Assembly: GCA_946623295.1 (NCBI GenBank)
Contig: CAMOQY010000021.1
Location: forward strand, 1-12,548
Direction of reading: 5' to 3'
Length of the DNA: 12,548 bases
Source of the DNA: an uncultured Lachnospiraceae bacterium
Lineage (GTDB): Bacteria; Bacillota; Clostridia; Lachnospirales; Lachnospiraceae
Shown: piece after piece, positions 5,665 through 12,548 of the stretch
Layout: the number at the start of each line of letters is the position of its first letter
Numbering within the stretch: the stretch's first letter is position 1
Translations under genes and position numbers: made by a program
Notes under the pieces: model-generated
The model's database searches: none
What the model was told of the DNA's origin: nothing
What the model saw: only the letters and a program-made list of their open reading frames with translations

Positions 5665-6333
5665 TTACTGCTGCTTTCTGAGGATTATATCGTTTTTATC
5701 CTTGTAGATATGATCCTCAGGTACGATGCCTCTGACACAGGAGGTGGGATAAACGCTGGCTCTCCTTCCGATGACGGTTCCGGGGTTCAGGACGCTGTTG
5801 CATCCGACATCGGCATAGTCGCCGAGAAAAGCGCCCACCTTGCGGCGATCCGTGGGGAGCTCTTCGCCCTCGTTGTGAATTACTACGTTTTTGTTGTCGG
5901 CCTTGACATTGCTGGTGACCGCGCCGGCGCCGAGATGGGAATGATATCCGAGTATGGCGTCGCCTACGTAATTGTAATGAGGCACCTGGACATGGTCAAA
6001 AAGAATGACATTTTTGAGCTCGGTGGAGTTGCCCACTACGCAGTCCTCTCCCACAAGCGCGCTGCCTCTTATAAAAGCGCCCGGCCTGACCTGAGTCCTG
6101 TGGCCTATGATGCACGGTCCCTTTATATAGGCTGTCGGATAGACCTCGGCATCCTTCGCAACCCAGATATCCTCCGCTATCCTGTCATACTCGTCCTCCG
6201 GAAGGGAGGCTCCGAGTTTCATGATCTCATCTCCTATGCCGGAAAGCGCCTCCCAGGGATATGTAAAGGAAGCGACGAAATCTCCCGCCATTGAATGTGA
6301 AAAATCGTAAAGATCGTTTACAGTAAGTTTCAT
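5665..6333 (-). CDS. GlmU-C-like left-handed beta-helix acyltransferase
   Basis: This 222-residue protein consists of a short helical N-terminus (about 1-55) and hexapeptide-repeat coils (about 56-205). It resembles the acetyltransferase half of GlmU but has no uridylyltransferase half. Residues matching the E. coli GlmU glucosamine-1-phosphate site are visible: Arg83 in VRPG (GlmU Arg333), Lys107 in ELK (Lys351), His119 and Tyr122 in PHYNYVGDA (His363, the catalytic base, and Tyr366), Asn142 (Asn386) and Lys148 (Lys392). The GlmU Asn377 position is His133 here. The ATG overlaps the glmM stop (ATGA), with GGAGG seven bases upstream, so it is coupled to glmM. The likely role is acetylation of glucosamine-1-phosphate from GlmM or of a related amino sugar. 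Similar proteins are often annotated as UDP-GlcNAc pyrophosphorylase, but no nucleotidyltransferase motif is present. A full-length GlmU elsewhere cannot be excluded. Confidence 0.83.
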   Translation of the reverse strand: MKLTVNDLYDFSHSMAGDFVASFTYPWEALSGIGDEIMKLGASLPEDEYDRIAEDIWVAKDAEVYPTAYIKGPCIIGHRTQVRPGAFIRGSALVGEDCVVGNSTELKNVILFDHVQVPHYNYVGDAILGYHSHLGAGAVTSNVKADNKNVVIHNEGEELPTDRRKVGAFLGDYADVGCNSVLNPGTVIGRRASVYPTSCVRGIVPEDHIYKDKNDIILRKQQ

Positions 6334-7694
6334 TTGCGCACCTCCAGAAGATGTCCGGAATCCTCAATCGCCTTGATTATATGATCGACCTGTTTTTCGC
6401 ACTCTTCGTGTATGCCGGCCTCGCTCATGACACGCAGCACAGGCTCGGTACCGCTCTTGCGCAGCAGTACACGGCCGCTGTCTCCAAGCGAAGCGGTGCA
6501 TTCTTCCACTGCTTTGACGACCGCGGCGTCGGCAAGCGTGCCGTCCTTATCGTCCACGACGACATTTTTAAGGACCTGAGGGTACATGGTCACTCCTGCG
6601 GCGAGGACGCTGAGCGGCAGATGGGTCTCGATCATGATATTCATGATCATAAGAGCGGTGATCAGTCCGTCGCCTGTACGGGCGTATTTGCGGAAAATGA
6701 TATGGCCGGACTGCTCGCCGCCGATCATGTAATCGTTTTCCTTCATGTTTTCATATACATAGCGGTCGCCCACGGCAGTCTTTTCATAGCCGATGCCGAC
6801 CTCGTCGAGCGCCTTGTACAGCCCGAAGTTGGACATGATGGTAGTCACGATCTTGTTGTCCCTGAGCTGTCCGTGCGACTTGAAATACTTGGCGCAGATG
6901 TACATGATCTTGTCGCCGTTTACTACCTCGCCGTTTTCGTCAACGGCCAGACAGCGGTCCGCGTCTCCGTCAAAGGCAAAGCCGACCTCCGAGCCCGTTT
7001 CCAGCACATAGCGGCAAAGCCCTTCTATATGGGTCGAACCGGCGTCTTTATTGATATTCAGACCGTCGGGAGTGTTGTTGATCACGTTTATCTTTGAGCC
7101 GAGCGCGTTGAATGTGGCGCCCGCGATCATCCAGGCGCTGCCGTTTGCGCAGTCGAGCGCGACTCTGGTATTTTCAAAGGACCTGGTGGGTATGCTCGTC
7201 AGATATCCGATATACCTGTTTCTTCCGGCGTAGTAGTCGATCGTACAGCCGACATGCTCGCGCGTTGCAAAGGGAAGCTCGGGAATAAGGCCGTCAATGT
7301 ACTTTTCGATCTCGTCCTGGAGGGCGTCGTCCATCTTTTCGCCGTTTCCGTTCATGAGCTTTATGCCGTTGTCGTAGAAAGGATTGTGGCTGGCCGATAT
7401 CATTACTCCGCAGTCAAACTTTTCGACACGTGTGATATAGCTGACGCAGGGAGTTGTGGTGACGTGCAGAAGGTACGCGTCGCCGCCGCTGGACGTGATA
7501 CCTGCGGAAAGCGCGTTTTCGTACATATATGAGGATCGTCTGGTATCCTTTCCGATGACTATCCTGGCCTTTTCACCGTCGTGAAGCCTGCCGTAATACC
7601 ACCCGAGAAATCTGCCTGTCTTAAAGGCGTGCTCCGCCGTCAGAACGACTCCCGATTCTCCTCTGAAGCCGTCAGTTCCAAAATACTTACCCAT
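6330..7694 (-). CDS. glmM: Phosphoglucosamine mutase
   Basis: This cytosolic enzyme interconverts glucosamine-6-phosphate and glucosamine-1-phosphate on the route to UDP-GlcNAc, for peptidoglycan and other glycans. It is 454 residues, the family norm. Motifs in order: KYFGTDGFRG at the N-terminus; ISASHNPFYDNGIK with the phosphoserine Ser102; the Mg-binding DGDADR at 242-247; GEQSGHIIF in the sugar-binding domain; and RKSGTEPVLRVM in the C-terminal phosphate-binding domain. AAAGGA at 7703-7708 lies eight bases before ATG. It starts 25 bases after the cytidylate kinase-like gene and overlaps the next gene by four bases, so all are probably one transcript. Confidence 0.96.
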   Translation of the reverse strand: MGKYFGTDGFRGESGVVLTAEHAFKTGRFLGWYYGRLHDGEKARIVIGKDTRRSSYMYENALSAGITSSGGDAYLLHVTTTPCVSYITRVEKFDCGVMISASHNPFYDNGIKLMNGNGEKMDDALQDEIEKYIDGLIPELPFATREHVGCTIDYYAGRNRYIGYLTSIPTRSFENTRVALDCANGSAWMIAGATFNALGSKINVINNTPDGLNINKDAGSTHIEGLCRYVLETGSEVGFAFDGDADRCLAVDENGEVVNGDKIMYICAKYFKSHGQLRDNKIVTTIMSNFGLYKALDEVGIGYEKTAVGDRYVYENMKENDYMIGGEQSGHIIFRKYARTGDGLITALMIMNIMIETHLPLSVLAAGVTMYPQVLKNVVVDDKDGTLADAAVVKAVEECTASLGDSGRVLLRKSGTEPVLRVMSEAGIHEECEKQVDHIIKAIEDSGHLLEVRK

Positions 7695-7719
7695 ACTGTT
7701 TTTCCTTTCTTAAAGGGAT

Positions 7720-8361
7720 TTAGTCACCTTTTTTTAATACATTGTCCTGGTGATCGATATAGTCGAGAATAAGCTCTACAGCGCCCTCGTATCCGGTACG
7801 CGAGCTGTTCAGACACAGATCGTATGTGGATGCCGCTCCCCACTGCTTGTTCGAGAAATAATTGTAGTAATCGGCTCTTTTTTTGTCCTGCTTTACGATA
7901 AAATCAAGCGCCTTGTCCTTTGTCATGCCGTTGAGCCGGCAGCAGTAGTCCACCTTATCGTCTGTATCGGCCGTAATAAAGACCGATGTTACATTCGGAT
8001 AACCGGCGAGCGCGTAATCGGCGCAACGTCCTACTATGACGCAGGATTCTTCCTTTGCAAGATGCTGTATGGTCTCGAACTGGGCCAGAAAAACCTTCTG
8101 GTGGAGCGGGGTATCCATAAAGCCGGCCATAGATGAACCAAGCGAGCGGACATCCATGACCAGTGAATAAAAGAAACTGCTTACGGGGGACTCATCGTGA
8201 GTCTCCATTACCTCTTCGCACAGACCGCTCTTTTTCGCGGCAAGGGTGATCAGCTCCTTGTCGTAACATTTGACATTAAGGCGCTCGGCAAGCATCCGGC
8301 CTATATCGATTCCGCCGCTTCCGTACTCTCTGCCGATCGTAACGATCTTGTTTCCGTACAT
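7720..8361 (-). CDS. Cytidylate kinase-like family protein (Cmk2 type)
   Basis: This is a 213-residue P-loop protein. The N-terminal nucleotide-binding loop is GREYGSGGIDIG (10-21), of the form common in Cmk2-like proteins; it lacks the Lys of a classical Walker A. VIVGRCADY (108-116) is the central Arg-containing motif. A lid-type segment, KQDKKRADYYNYFS (157-170), is followed by WGAASTYDLCLNSS. These features match the cytidylate kinase-like family common in Clostridia, which is distinct from canonical Cmk. The substrate is not certain; CMP/dCMP phosphorylation is inferred. GGAGG lies five bases before ATG. It is the first gene of the glmM operon, downstream of a candidate promoter at 8404-8432. 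Confidence 0.87.
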   Translation of the reverse strand: MYGNKIVTIGREYGSGGIDIGRMLAERLNVKCYDKELITLAAKKSGLCEEVMETHDESPVSSFFYSLVMDVRSLGSSMAGFMDTPLHQKVFLAQFETIQHLAKEESCVIVGRCADYALAGYPNVTSVFITADTDDKVDYCCRLNGMTKDKALDFIVKQDKKRADYYNYFSNKQWGAASTYDLCLNSSRTGYEGAVELILDYIDHQDNVLKKGD

Positions 8362-8403
8362 CTCTACCTCCGCGCATGCCGGAGAGCATGCTCCTTTAAA
8401 AAT

Positions 8404-8432
8404 ATTTTAATACTTATGCAATATATGCGCAA
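8404..8432 (-). promoter_or_regulatory. Candidate promoter of the cmk-like-glmM operon
   Basis: On the minus strand TTGCGC (8427-8432) lies 17 bases from TAAAAT (8404-8409), in the AT-rich gap after rluD. The -10 has five of six matches and the -35 three of six. It has the same TAAAAT element and 17-base spacing as the TRAP operon promoter. Downstream, the leader holds GCATGC motifs (8374-8391) just before the ribosome binding site. Confidence 0.5.
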
Positions 8433-8474
8433 TAAAAATGTGCTTATTTTTATATCCCGATGTGTGTTTTTTAA

Positions 8475-9398
8475 TCAGGAGCCGGATCCGTGTCTCAGCC
8501 CTTCGAGTATTCTTTCAAAATACTCCGGCAGCGGCGCCCGGCACTCTATATACTCTCCCGTAGAGGGATGGACAAGCCCCAGCAGGCCGGCGTGCAGCGT
8601 CTGTCCGCAGGTTTTAAAGGGCGAAGGTCTGTTGCCGTACACCTCATCTCCCAGCAGCGGATGTCCGATATGATCCATATGCACTCTGATCTGATGGGTG
8701 CGCCCTGTCTCAAGACGGCATTCTATATAGGTGTATCTGTCAAAGCTCTCCAAAATGCGGTAGTGGGTCACGGCGCGTTTTCCGCCGTGTTCATCGACAG
8801 TCATCTTCTGCCTGTTGACCTTGCTGCGCGCTATAGGCCCATCCACGGTCCCGTCGGCATCCAGCCTCCCGCAGCATATGGCCTGATATCTGCGGTTAAC
8901 GCTGTGCTCGGCAAGCTGGCGGGCAACGCTTCTGTGAGCCGCGTCGTTTTTACAGACGACCACGACCCCCGAGGTATCCCTGTCTATCCTGTGGACTATG
9001 CCGGGACGCAGAACGCCGTTGATCCCCGAGAGGCTCCCCGGACAGTGGTACATCAATCCGTTTACGAGCGTATCATCCATGTGGCCCGCCCCGGGATGGA
9101 CCACCAGCCCCTTTGGCTTGTTGATAAAGATGAGGTCGTCGTCCTCGTAGAGGATATCGAGCTCCATCTTCACGGGCACGACTTCCAGTGGTCTTGGCTC
9201 GGGAATATCCGCCGCTATCTCATCTCCCGCCGATATTCTGTAATTGGCCTTTACCGTAGCGCCCGAGCATGTGACCAGACCGTCGCGGATAAGCTTTTGA
9301 ATATATGATCTGGATCGTCCCTCCAGGACGGACGCAAGATAAGCGTCCACCCTCGTTCCGGCGTCGTCCAGGTCGGCAAAAAAGATGTTAAGACCCAC
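8475..9398 (-). CDS. rluD: 23S rRNA pseudouridine synthase, RluD/RluA family
   Basis: This enzyme isomerises specific uridines of ribosomal RNA to pseudouridine. The start taken is GTG 9396-9398, because GGAGG (9409-9413) is ten bases upstream and the protein then begins GLNIFFADLDDAGTRVDAYL, as in family members. An ATG at 9422 would add eight residues but directly abuts its own GGAGG with no spacing. Over 307 residues: an S4 RNA-binding domain (about 14-62, RVDAYLASVLEGRSRSYIQK), then the catalytic domain with HRIDRDTSG and catalytic Asp139, and LETGRTHQIRVHM and HPLLGDEVYG toward the end. It overlaps lspA by 11 bases, so the two are translationally linked. The rRNA target (RluD-type positions or others) is not certain from sequence. 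No clear terminator follows the gene. Confidence 0.9.
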   Translation of the reverse strand: MGLNIFFADLDDAGTRVDAYLASVLEGRSRSYIQKLIRDGLVTCSGATVKANYRISAGDEIAADIPEPRPLEVVPVKMELDILYEDDDLIFINKPKGLVVHPGAGHMDDTLVNGLMYHCPGSLSGINGVLRPGIVHRIDRDTSGVVVVCKNDAAHRSVARQLAEHSVNRRYQAICCGRLDADGTVDGPIARSKVNRQKMTVDEHGGKRAVTHYRILESFDRYTYIECRLETGRTHQIRVHMDHIGHPLLGDEVYGNRPSPFKTCGQTLHAGLLGLVHPSTGEYIECRAPLPEYFERILEGLRHGSGS

Positions 9399-9879
9399 TC
9401 TTTTTAAACCTCCTGAAGTCATCCTCCTTGTACTTGAACAGAATAAGGATAAGAGCCAGCACGGCGGACCAGCTGACGTAGATATCGGCTACGTTGAACA
9501 CGGGGAAATCTATCAGCGAGATATACATGAAATCCACGACGTATCCGTTTAAGGCGCGGTCGATAAGATTTCCGGCAGCTCCGGAAAAAATAAATACCGT
9601 TATGACCCTCAGGGGAAGGAAGCGCTTTTCACGGGGTATGCGCAGATAGAGAAAGACAAGCGCCGCAAGCGCGATCACGGTAATAATGATAAAGAAGACC
9701 TGGCGGTCCTGAAGGATACCAAAGGCCGCCCCTCTGTTTTCCGTATAACGCAGCTCAAAAACACCGTCGATAAGGACGCAGGGCCCGTCCGCAAGGTGAG
9801 TCCTTGCAAGAGCCTTTGTGAGCTGGTCGAGGGCTATAAGGACCGCCGATGACAGTAATGGCAGAATGGCTTTTTTCAT
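9388..9879 (-). CDS. lspA: Lipoprotein signal peptidase (signal peptidase II)
   Basis: This membrane aspartyl protease removes the signal peptide from prolipoproteins after lipidation; the DctP lipoprotein in this window is the kind of substrate it would process. The start is ATG 9877-9879 (MKKAILPLLSSAV), with GGAG at 9885-9888 five bases away. The 163-residue product has four predicted membrane helices. Family motifs: DQLTK (18-22), YTENRGAAFGIL (45-56), GAAGNLIDRALNGYVVDF (100-117) with catalytic Asp116, and FPVFNVAD (125-132) with catalytic Asp132. The basic tail KYKEDDFRRFKKSGS is cytoplasmic. The gene overlaps rluD, and a terminator hairpin sits right before its ribosome binding site. 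Confidence 0.96.
   Translation of the reverse strand: MKKAILPLLSSAVLIALDQLTKALARTHLADGPCVLIDGVFELRYTENRGAAFGILQDRQVFFIIITVIALAALVFLYLRIPREKRFLPLRVITVFIFSGAAGNLIDRALNGYVVDFMYISLIDFPVFNVADIYVSWSAVLALILILFKYKEDDFRRFKKSGS
9409..9413 (-). promoter_or_regulatory. Ribosome binding site that favours the GTG start of rluD
   Basis: GGAGG inside the 3' end of lspA is ten bases before GTG 9398. A second GGAGG at 9423-9427 directly touches ATG 9422 and is too close to serve it. The pair makes the shorter GTG-initiated product the better choice. Confidence 0.65.
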
Positions 9880-9888
9880 GAATTCTCC

Positions 9889-9935
9889 GAAAAAGAATAA
9901 GGACTGCACAGCGTATGGCTGATCCGCAGTCCTTA
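9889..9935 (-). terminator. Terminator or attenuator between sepF and lspA
   Basis: A perfect 10-bp stem (9898-9907 with 9926-9935, TAAGGACTGC arms) is capped by an inner CAGC/GCTG pairing with a 5-base loop. On the minus strand it is followed by the U-rich run TTCTTTTTC. It lies 15 bases after the sepF stop. The lspA GGAG begins right after the U-tract, leaving no room for a promoter between hairpin and gene. Confidence 0.8.
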
Positions 9936-9950
9936 CTCACAATAATACTC

Positions 9951-10493
9951 TCAGATATTTACCGACAGACTGTCGCTCCCGCCGAAGGCTCCGGCAAAAT
10001 CACCGGAAAGATCGATATTGCTGGGGGTGATGATGAAGATATACTTGGAGATGCTCTGAAGATTTCCGTTCATCGAATAGCAGGCGCCGGATGAAAAATC
10101 CACGATCCTCTGAGCTATGTCGAGATTGAGTCCCTCCATATTGATCACTACGGCTCTTCCGCTGAGGAGTATATCGATTATCTCTCTGGAATCGCTGATG
10201 GAACTGGGCTTGATGAGGCAGACTTCCATATTGGTACGGTTCTTCATAGAAACGACGCTGGGCTGAGGCTTCTTTGTACGGAAGACAGGCTTTTTGACCG
10301 GCTCCTCCTCGGGCTCGTCGTCATCCAGAGCCAGCTCGGCCTCGACCTTGGGACGGCTGGTCGGAGCAGACTTGCGGGTCCTGGGCTCCTCTGAATAATC
10401 GAGATCGTCGAACTCCTCGTCCGGCTCGAACTCCTCATCGTCGTAATCATCGTTAAGCTTCATCGAGTTAAGAAATTTATTAACAAATCCCAT
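9951..10493 (-). CDS. sepF: Cell division protein SepF
   Basis: SepF binds FtsZ filaments on the cytoplasmic side of the membrane and helps anchor and shape the division ring in Gram-positive bacteria. The 180-residue protein has an N-terminal segment MGFVNKFLNSMKL that can form the membrane-binding amphipathic helix. A strongly acidic linker follows (about 13-75, DDYDDEEFEPDEEFDDLDY and a second DDDEPEEE block). The conserved globular domain (about 88-170) has VCLIKPSSISDSREIID, LLSGRAVVINMEGLN, QRIVDFSSGACYSMNGNLQ and IFIITPSNIDLSGDF. The ribosome binding site is weak: GGGGTGA, six bases before ATG. It has its own near-consensus promoter at 10533-10561. The ylmH and divIVA genes that often follow sepF are missing. 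Confidence 0.95.
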   Translation of the reverse strand: MGFVNKFLNSMKLNDDYDDEEFEPDEEFDDLDYSEEPRTRKSAPTSRPKVEAELALDDDEPEEEPVKKPVFRTKKPQPSVVSMKNRTNMEVCLIKPSSISDSREIIDILLSGRAVVINMEGLNLDIAQRIVDFSSGACYSMNGNLQSISKYIFIITPSNIDLSGDFAGAFGGSDSLSVNI

Positions 10494-10532
10494 AATATGT
10501 CACCCCGTTCACATCTAAAAATATTCTAAAAT

Positions 10533-10561
10533 ATTATCCGATTTTTTGTCGCTTATGTCAA
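10533..10561 (-). promoter_or_regulatory. Near-consensus promoter of sepF
   Basis: On the minus strand a perfect TTGACA (10556-10561) is separated by 17 bases from GATAAT (10533-10538, five of six). It is the strongest sigma-A-type promoter in the window. Its -35 begins three bases after the alaS stop codon, and the leader to sepF is about 35 bases. Confidence 0.85.
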
Positions 10562-10564
10562 TAA

Positions 10565-12548
10565 TTATTTGAGCTGAGCGGCAACAGCCTCGGCTGCTTT
10601 TTCAAGAGCGGCGCCGATCCCGGAGGGATCCTTTCCGCCGGCCTGAGCCATATTGGGCCTTCCGCCGCCGCCTCCGCCTACCAGAGGAGCTATCTCGCGG
10701 ATCAGATTGCCCGCGTGGACGCCCGCCTTCATCGCCCCGTCGGTAGCCGTAACGATGAGATTGACCTTGCCTGCCGCCTCAGAGGCCAGCACGACGACGC
10801 CTTCGCCAAGCTTGTCCCTGAGCGCATCGCCCTGATTGCGGAGCTCGTTCATGTCCACTCCGGGCACCGATACGGCAAGCAGCTTGATGCCTCCGATCTC
10901 CTTCACCTGGTCCATGACGTTGCCGAGGGCATCCTTGGCCATGGCGCTCTTGAGCTTTTCGTTCTCGGAGCTGAGAGCCTTGACTTCGCCGAGCAGCTGG
11001 TTTATGCGCGCCGTAAGCCCCTCCGGATTCGTCTTGGCAGCCGCGGCCGCCTCGCCGAGCCTGCGCTCGATATCGGCATAGTAAGCCAGAAGTCCTGTGG
11101 ATGTCAGAGCTTCGATACGTCTTACACCCGCGGATACTCCGGCCTCGGAGATTATCTTAAAGCATGAAATGACGCCGGTGTGCTCCACATGCGTTCCTCC
11201 GCAGAGCTCTCTGGAGAAATCTCCCATGCTGACCACGCGGACCTTGTCGCCGTATTTCTCTCCGAAAAGAGCCATCGCTCCGGTCTTTTTGGCCTCGTCG
11301 AGGCTCATGATATCCGTGGAGACTTTAAGGTCGGCCGCTATCTCTTCGTTCACGATCTCTTCCACGCGCTTTATCTCATCGGGAGTCATGGCAGAGAAAT
11401 GAGTAAAGTCAAAGCGGAGCCTGTTTTCGTCCACGTCCGAGCCTGCCTGCTCCACATGATTGCCGAGCACCATGCGCAGCGCCTTCTGGAGAAGATGCGT
11501 AGCGCTGTGGTTTTTAGCGGTCGCGGCACGTTTTGCCCGGTCAACGCTGAGGGTCACAGTATCTCCCTCTTTAAACATTCCGGAGACGACGCGCCCTACG
11601 TGGCCTATCCTGCCTCCGAGAAGCTTTATTACGTCGCTGACTTCAAATACGCTCTCTCCCGCTCTTATAAAGCCCGTATCGGCGTGCTGTCCGCCGCTGG
11701 TCGCGTAAAAAGGAGTCTGCTCGGTAAAGATCGTGCCGATCTGGCCGTCAGTAAGCGCCTCCACGATCTCGTCTTCCGTCGTAAGGACGGTGATCTTCGA
11801 GCTGCTCTCCAGCTCGCCGTATCCGGTAAACTCCGATGTGATGGTCGGATCTATCGACTGATATACCGTCACGTCCGCGCCCATATAGTTTGTGGTCTTG
11901 CGGGCGGCACGGGCAGTCTGACGCTGATTTTCCATGCAGGCCGCAAAGCCTTCCTCGTCGACTTCAAAATCCTTCTCCTCCAGGATCTCCTTTGTCAGAT
12001 CCAGAGGGAAGCCGTACGTATCATACAGCCTGAAGGCGTCCTCGCCGGCAAGCTTTTTGCTGCCTGAAGCCGTAAGCTTTTCCTCCATATCGGAAAGAAT
12101 GCTGAGGCCTTGGTCTATGGTCTTGTTGAATTTTTCTTCCTCTTCGTTGATGACCTTGAAGATGAATTCGGATTTCTCCTGGAGCTCGGGATAGCCGTCT
12201 TTGGATACCTCGATGACCTTGCGGCTGAGCTTCGAGAGGAAGCACCCCTCTATGCCGAGCATCCTTCCGTGGCGAGCGGCCCTGCGCAGAAGCCTGCGGA
12301 GCACGTAGCCGCGGCCTTCATTTGAGGGCATTATGCCGTCGGAGACCATAAAGGTAACGCTGCGGATATGGTCGGTGATGAGACGGAGGCTGATATCCTT
12401 CTTTTCATCGTCGTTGTACTTTACTTTGGCCAGCGAGGCTACCTCATCGAGCAGGGCCTTTATAGTATCGATACTGAAGATCGAATCCACGTTCTGGACT
12501 ACTACCGCAAGTCTCTCGAGGCCCATTCCGGTATCGATGTTTTTGTTT
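10565..12548 (-). CDS. alaS: Alanyl-tRNA synthetase, C-terminal three quarters (5' end outside window)
   Basis: AlaRS charges tRNA-Ala and hydrolyses mischarged Ser/Gly-tRNA-Ala. About 661 codons are visible; the frame is open to the window edge (the first residues read NKNIDTGMGLER), and the family is usually about 870-880 residues, so the N-terminal catalytic part is cut. Seen from the edge: the end of the aminoacylation and tRNA-recognition region (MPSNEGRGYVLRRLLRRAARHG), a bridging region, TPFYATSGGQHADTG at the start of the editing domain, the zinc site HSATH near 11500-11510 with CGGTHVEH near 11182-11207, a coiled coil (INQLLGEVKALSSENEKLKS), and the C-Ala/DHHA1 tail with GGGGGGRPNMAQAGG. 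Editing residues look intact. No terminator lies between its stop and the sepF promoter. Confidence 0.97.
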   Translation of the reverse strand, partial: NKNIDTGMGLERLAVVVQNVDSIFSIDTIKALLDEVASLAKVKYNDDEKKDISLRLITDHIRSVTFMVSDGIMPSNEGRGYVLRRLLRRAARHGRMLGIEGCFLSKLSRKVIEVSKDGYPELQEKSEFIFKVINEEEEKFNKTIDQGLSILSDMEEKLTASGSKKLAGEDAFRLYDTYGFPLDLTKEILEEKDFEVDEEGFAACMENQRQTARAARKTTNYMGADVTVYQSIDPTITSEFTGYGELESSSKITVLTTEDEIVEALTDGQIGTIFTEQTPFYATSGGQHADTGFIRAGESVFEVSDVIKLLGGRIGHVGRVVSGMFKEGDTVTLSVDRAKRAATAKNHSATHLLQKALRMVLGNHVEQAGSDVDENRLRFDFTHFSAMTPDEIKRVEEIVNEEIAADLKVSTDIMSLDEAKKTGAMALFGEKYGDKVRVVSMGDFSRELCGGTHVEHTGVISCFKIISEAGVSAGVRRIEALTSTGLLAYYADIERRLGEAAAAAKTNPEGLTARINQLLGEVKALSSENEKLKSAMAKDALGNVMDQVKEIGGIKLLAVSVPGVDMNELRNQGDALRDKLGEGVVVLASEAAGKVNLIVTATDGAMKAGVHAGNLIREIAPLVGGGGGGRPNMAQAGGKDPSGIGAALEKAAEAVAAQLK

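Noticed and set aside
6351..7097. Long plus-strand frame opposite glmM
   Set aside because: It lies wholly antisense to conserved GlmM coding sequence and shows no family motif.
8374..8394. GCATGC inverted motifs upstream of the cmk-like gene as a terminator of rluD
   Set aside because: On the minus strand the hairpin is followed by the GC-rich ribosome binding site, not a U-tract, and it lies downstream of the predicted promoter.
8490..9308. 272-codon plus-strand frame opposite rluD
   Set aside because: It is antisense to conserved pseudouridine synthase motifs and has no plausible translation start signal.
11180..12067. 295-codon plus-strand frame opposite alaS
   Set aside because: It is a shadow of the AlaRS editing domain, with Leu/Arg/Ala-rich sequence lacking any domain.

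Overview
The window looks like chromosomal DNA of a Gram-positive anaerobe, most likely in the Clostridia and plausibly Lachnospiraceae. This is inferred from SepF, type III pantothenate kinase, a Cmk2-type cytidylate kinase-like protein, GGAGG-type ribosome binding sites, AT-rich intergenic gaps around mid-GC genes, and lspA-rluD next to sepF. All genes except coaX are on the minus strand. No mobile element, CRISPR array or RNA gene was seen, and no gene-free stretch exceeds 300 bases (the longest is about 180).

Left edge (1-1190): the N-terminus of release factor 3 (prfC, cut by the window edge) and coaX diverge from a 159-base intergenic region. coaX converges on the TRAP operon, whose 3' end carries a strong intrinsic terminator.

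TRAP operon (1217-5230, minus): in transcription order, a shikimate dehydrogenase-like oxidoreductase, then dctQ, dctM and dctP of a tripartite TRAP transporter. The junctions are tight (22-base gap, 1-base overlap, 60-base gap with a hairpin). A good promoter candidate upstream has its -10 inside a perfect 13-bp-arm palindrome, as expected of a regulated catabolic operon. The dehydrogenase keeps the catalytic Lys/Asp pair but has Ala at two positions that normally bind the shikimate carboxylate, and its cofactor loop looks NAD-type. The system may therefore import and oxidise a carboxylate other than shikimate, which makes it the most interesting locus here.

Amino-sugar operon (5286-8432, minus): cytidylate kinase-like protein, glmM, a stand-alone GlmU-C-like left-handed beta-helix acyltransferase, and a small membrane-anchored PepSY protein, closed by a terminator. 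GlmM makes glucosamine-1-phosphate, which is the substrate the beta-helix protein would be expected to acetylate.

Cell-envelope and translation region (8475-12548, minus): alaS (3' part only), sepF with a near-consensus promoter of its own, a terminator, then lspA overlapping rluD. The ylmH and divIVA genes that often lie between sepF and lspA in Firmicutes are absent here.
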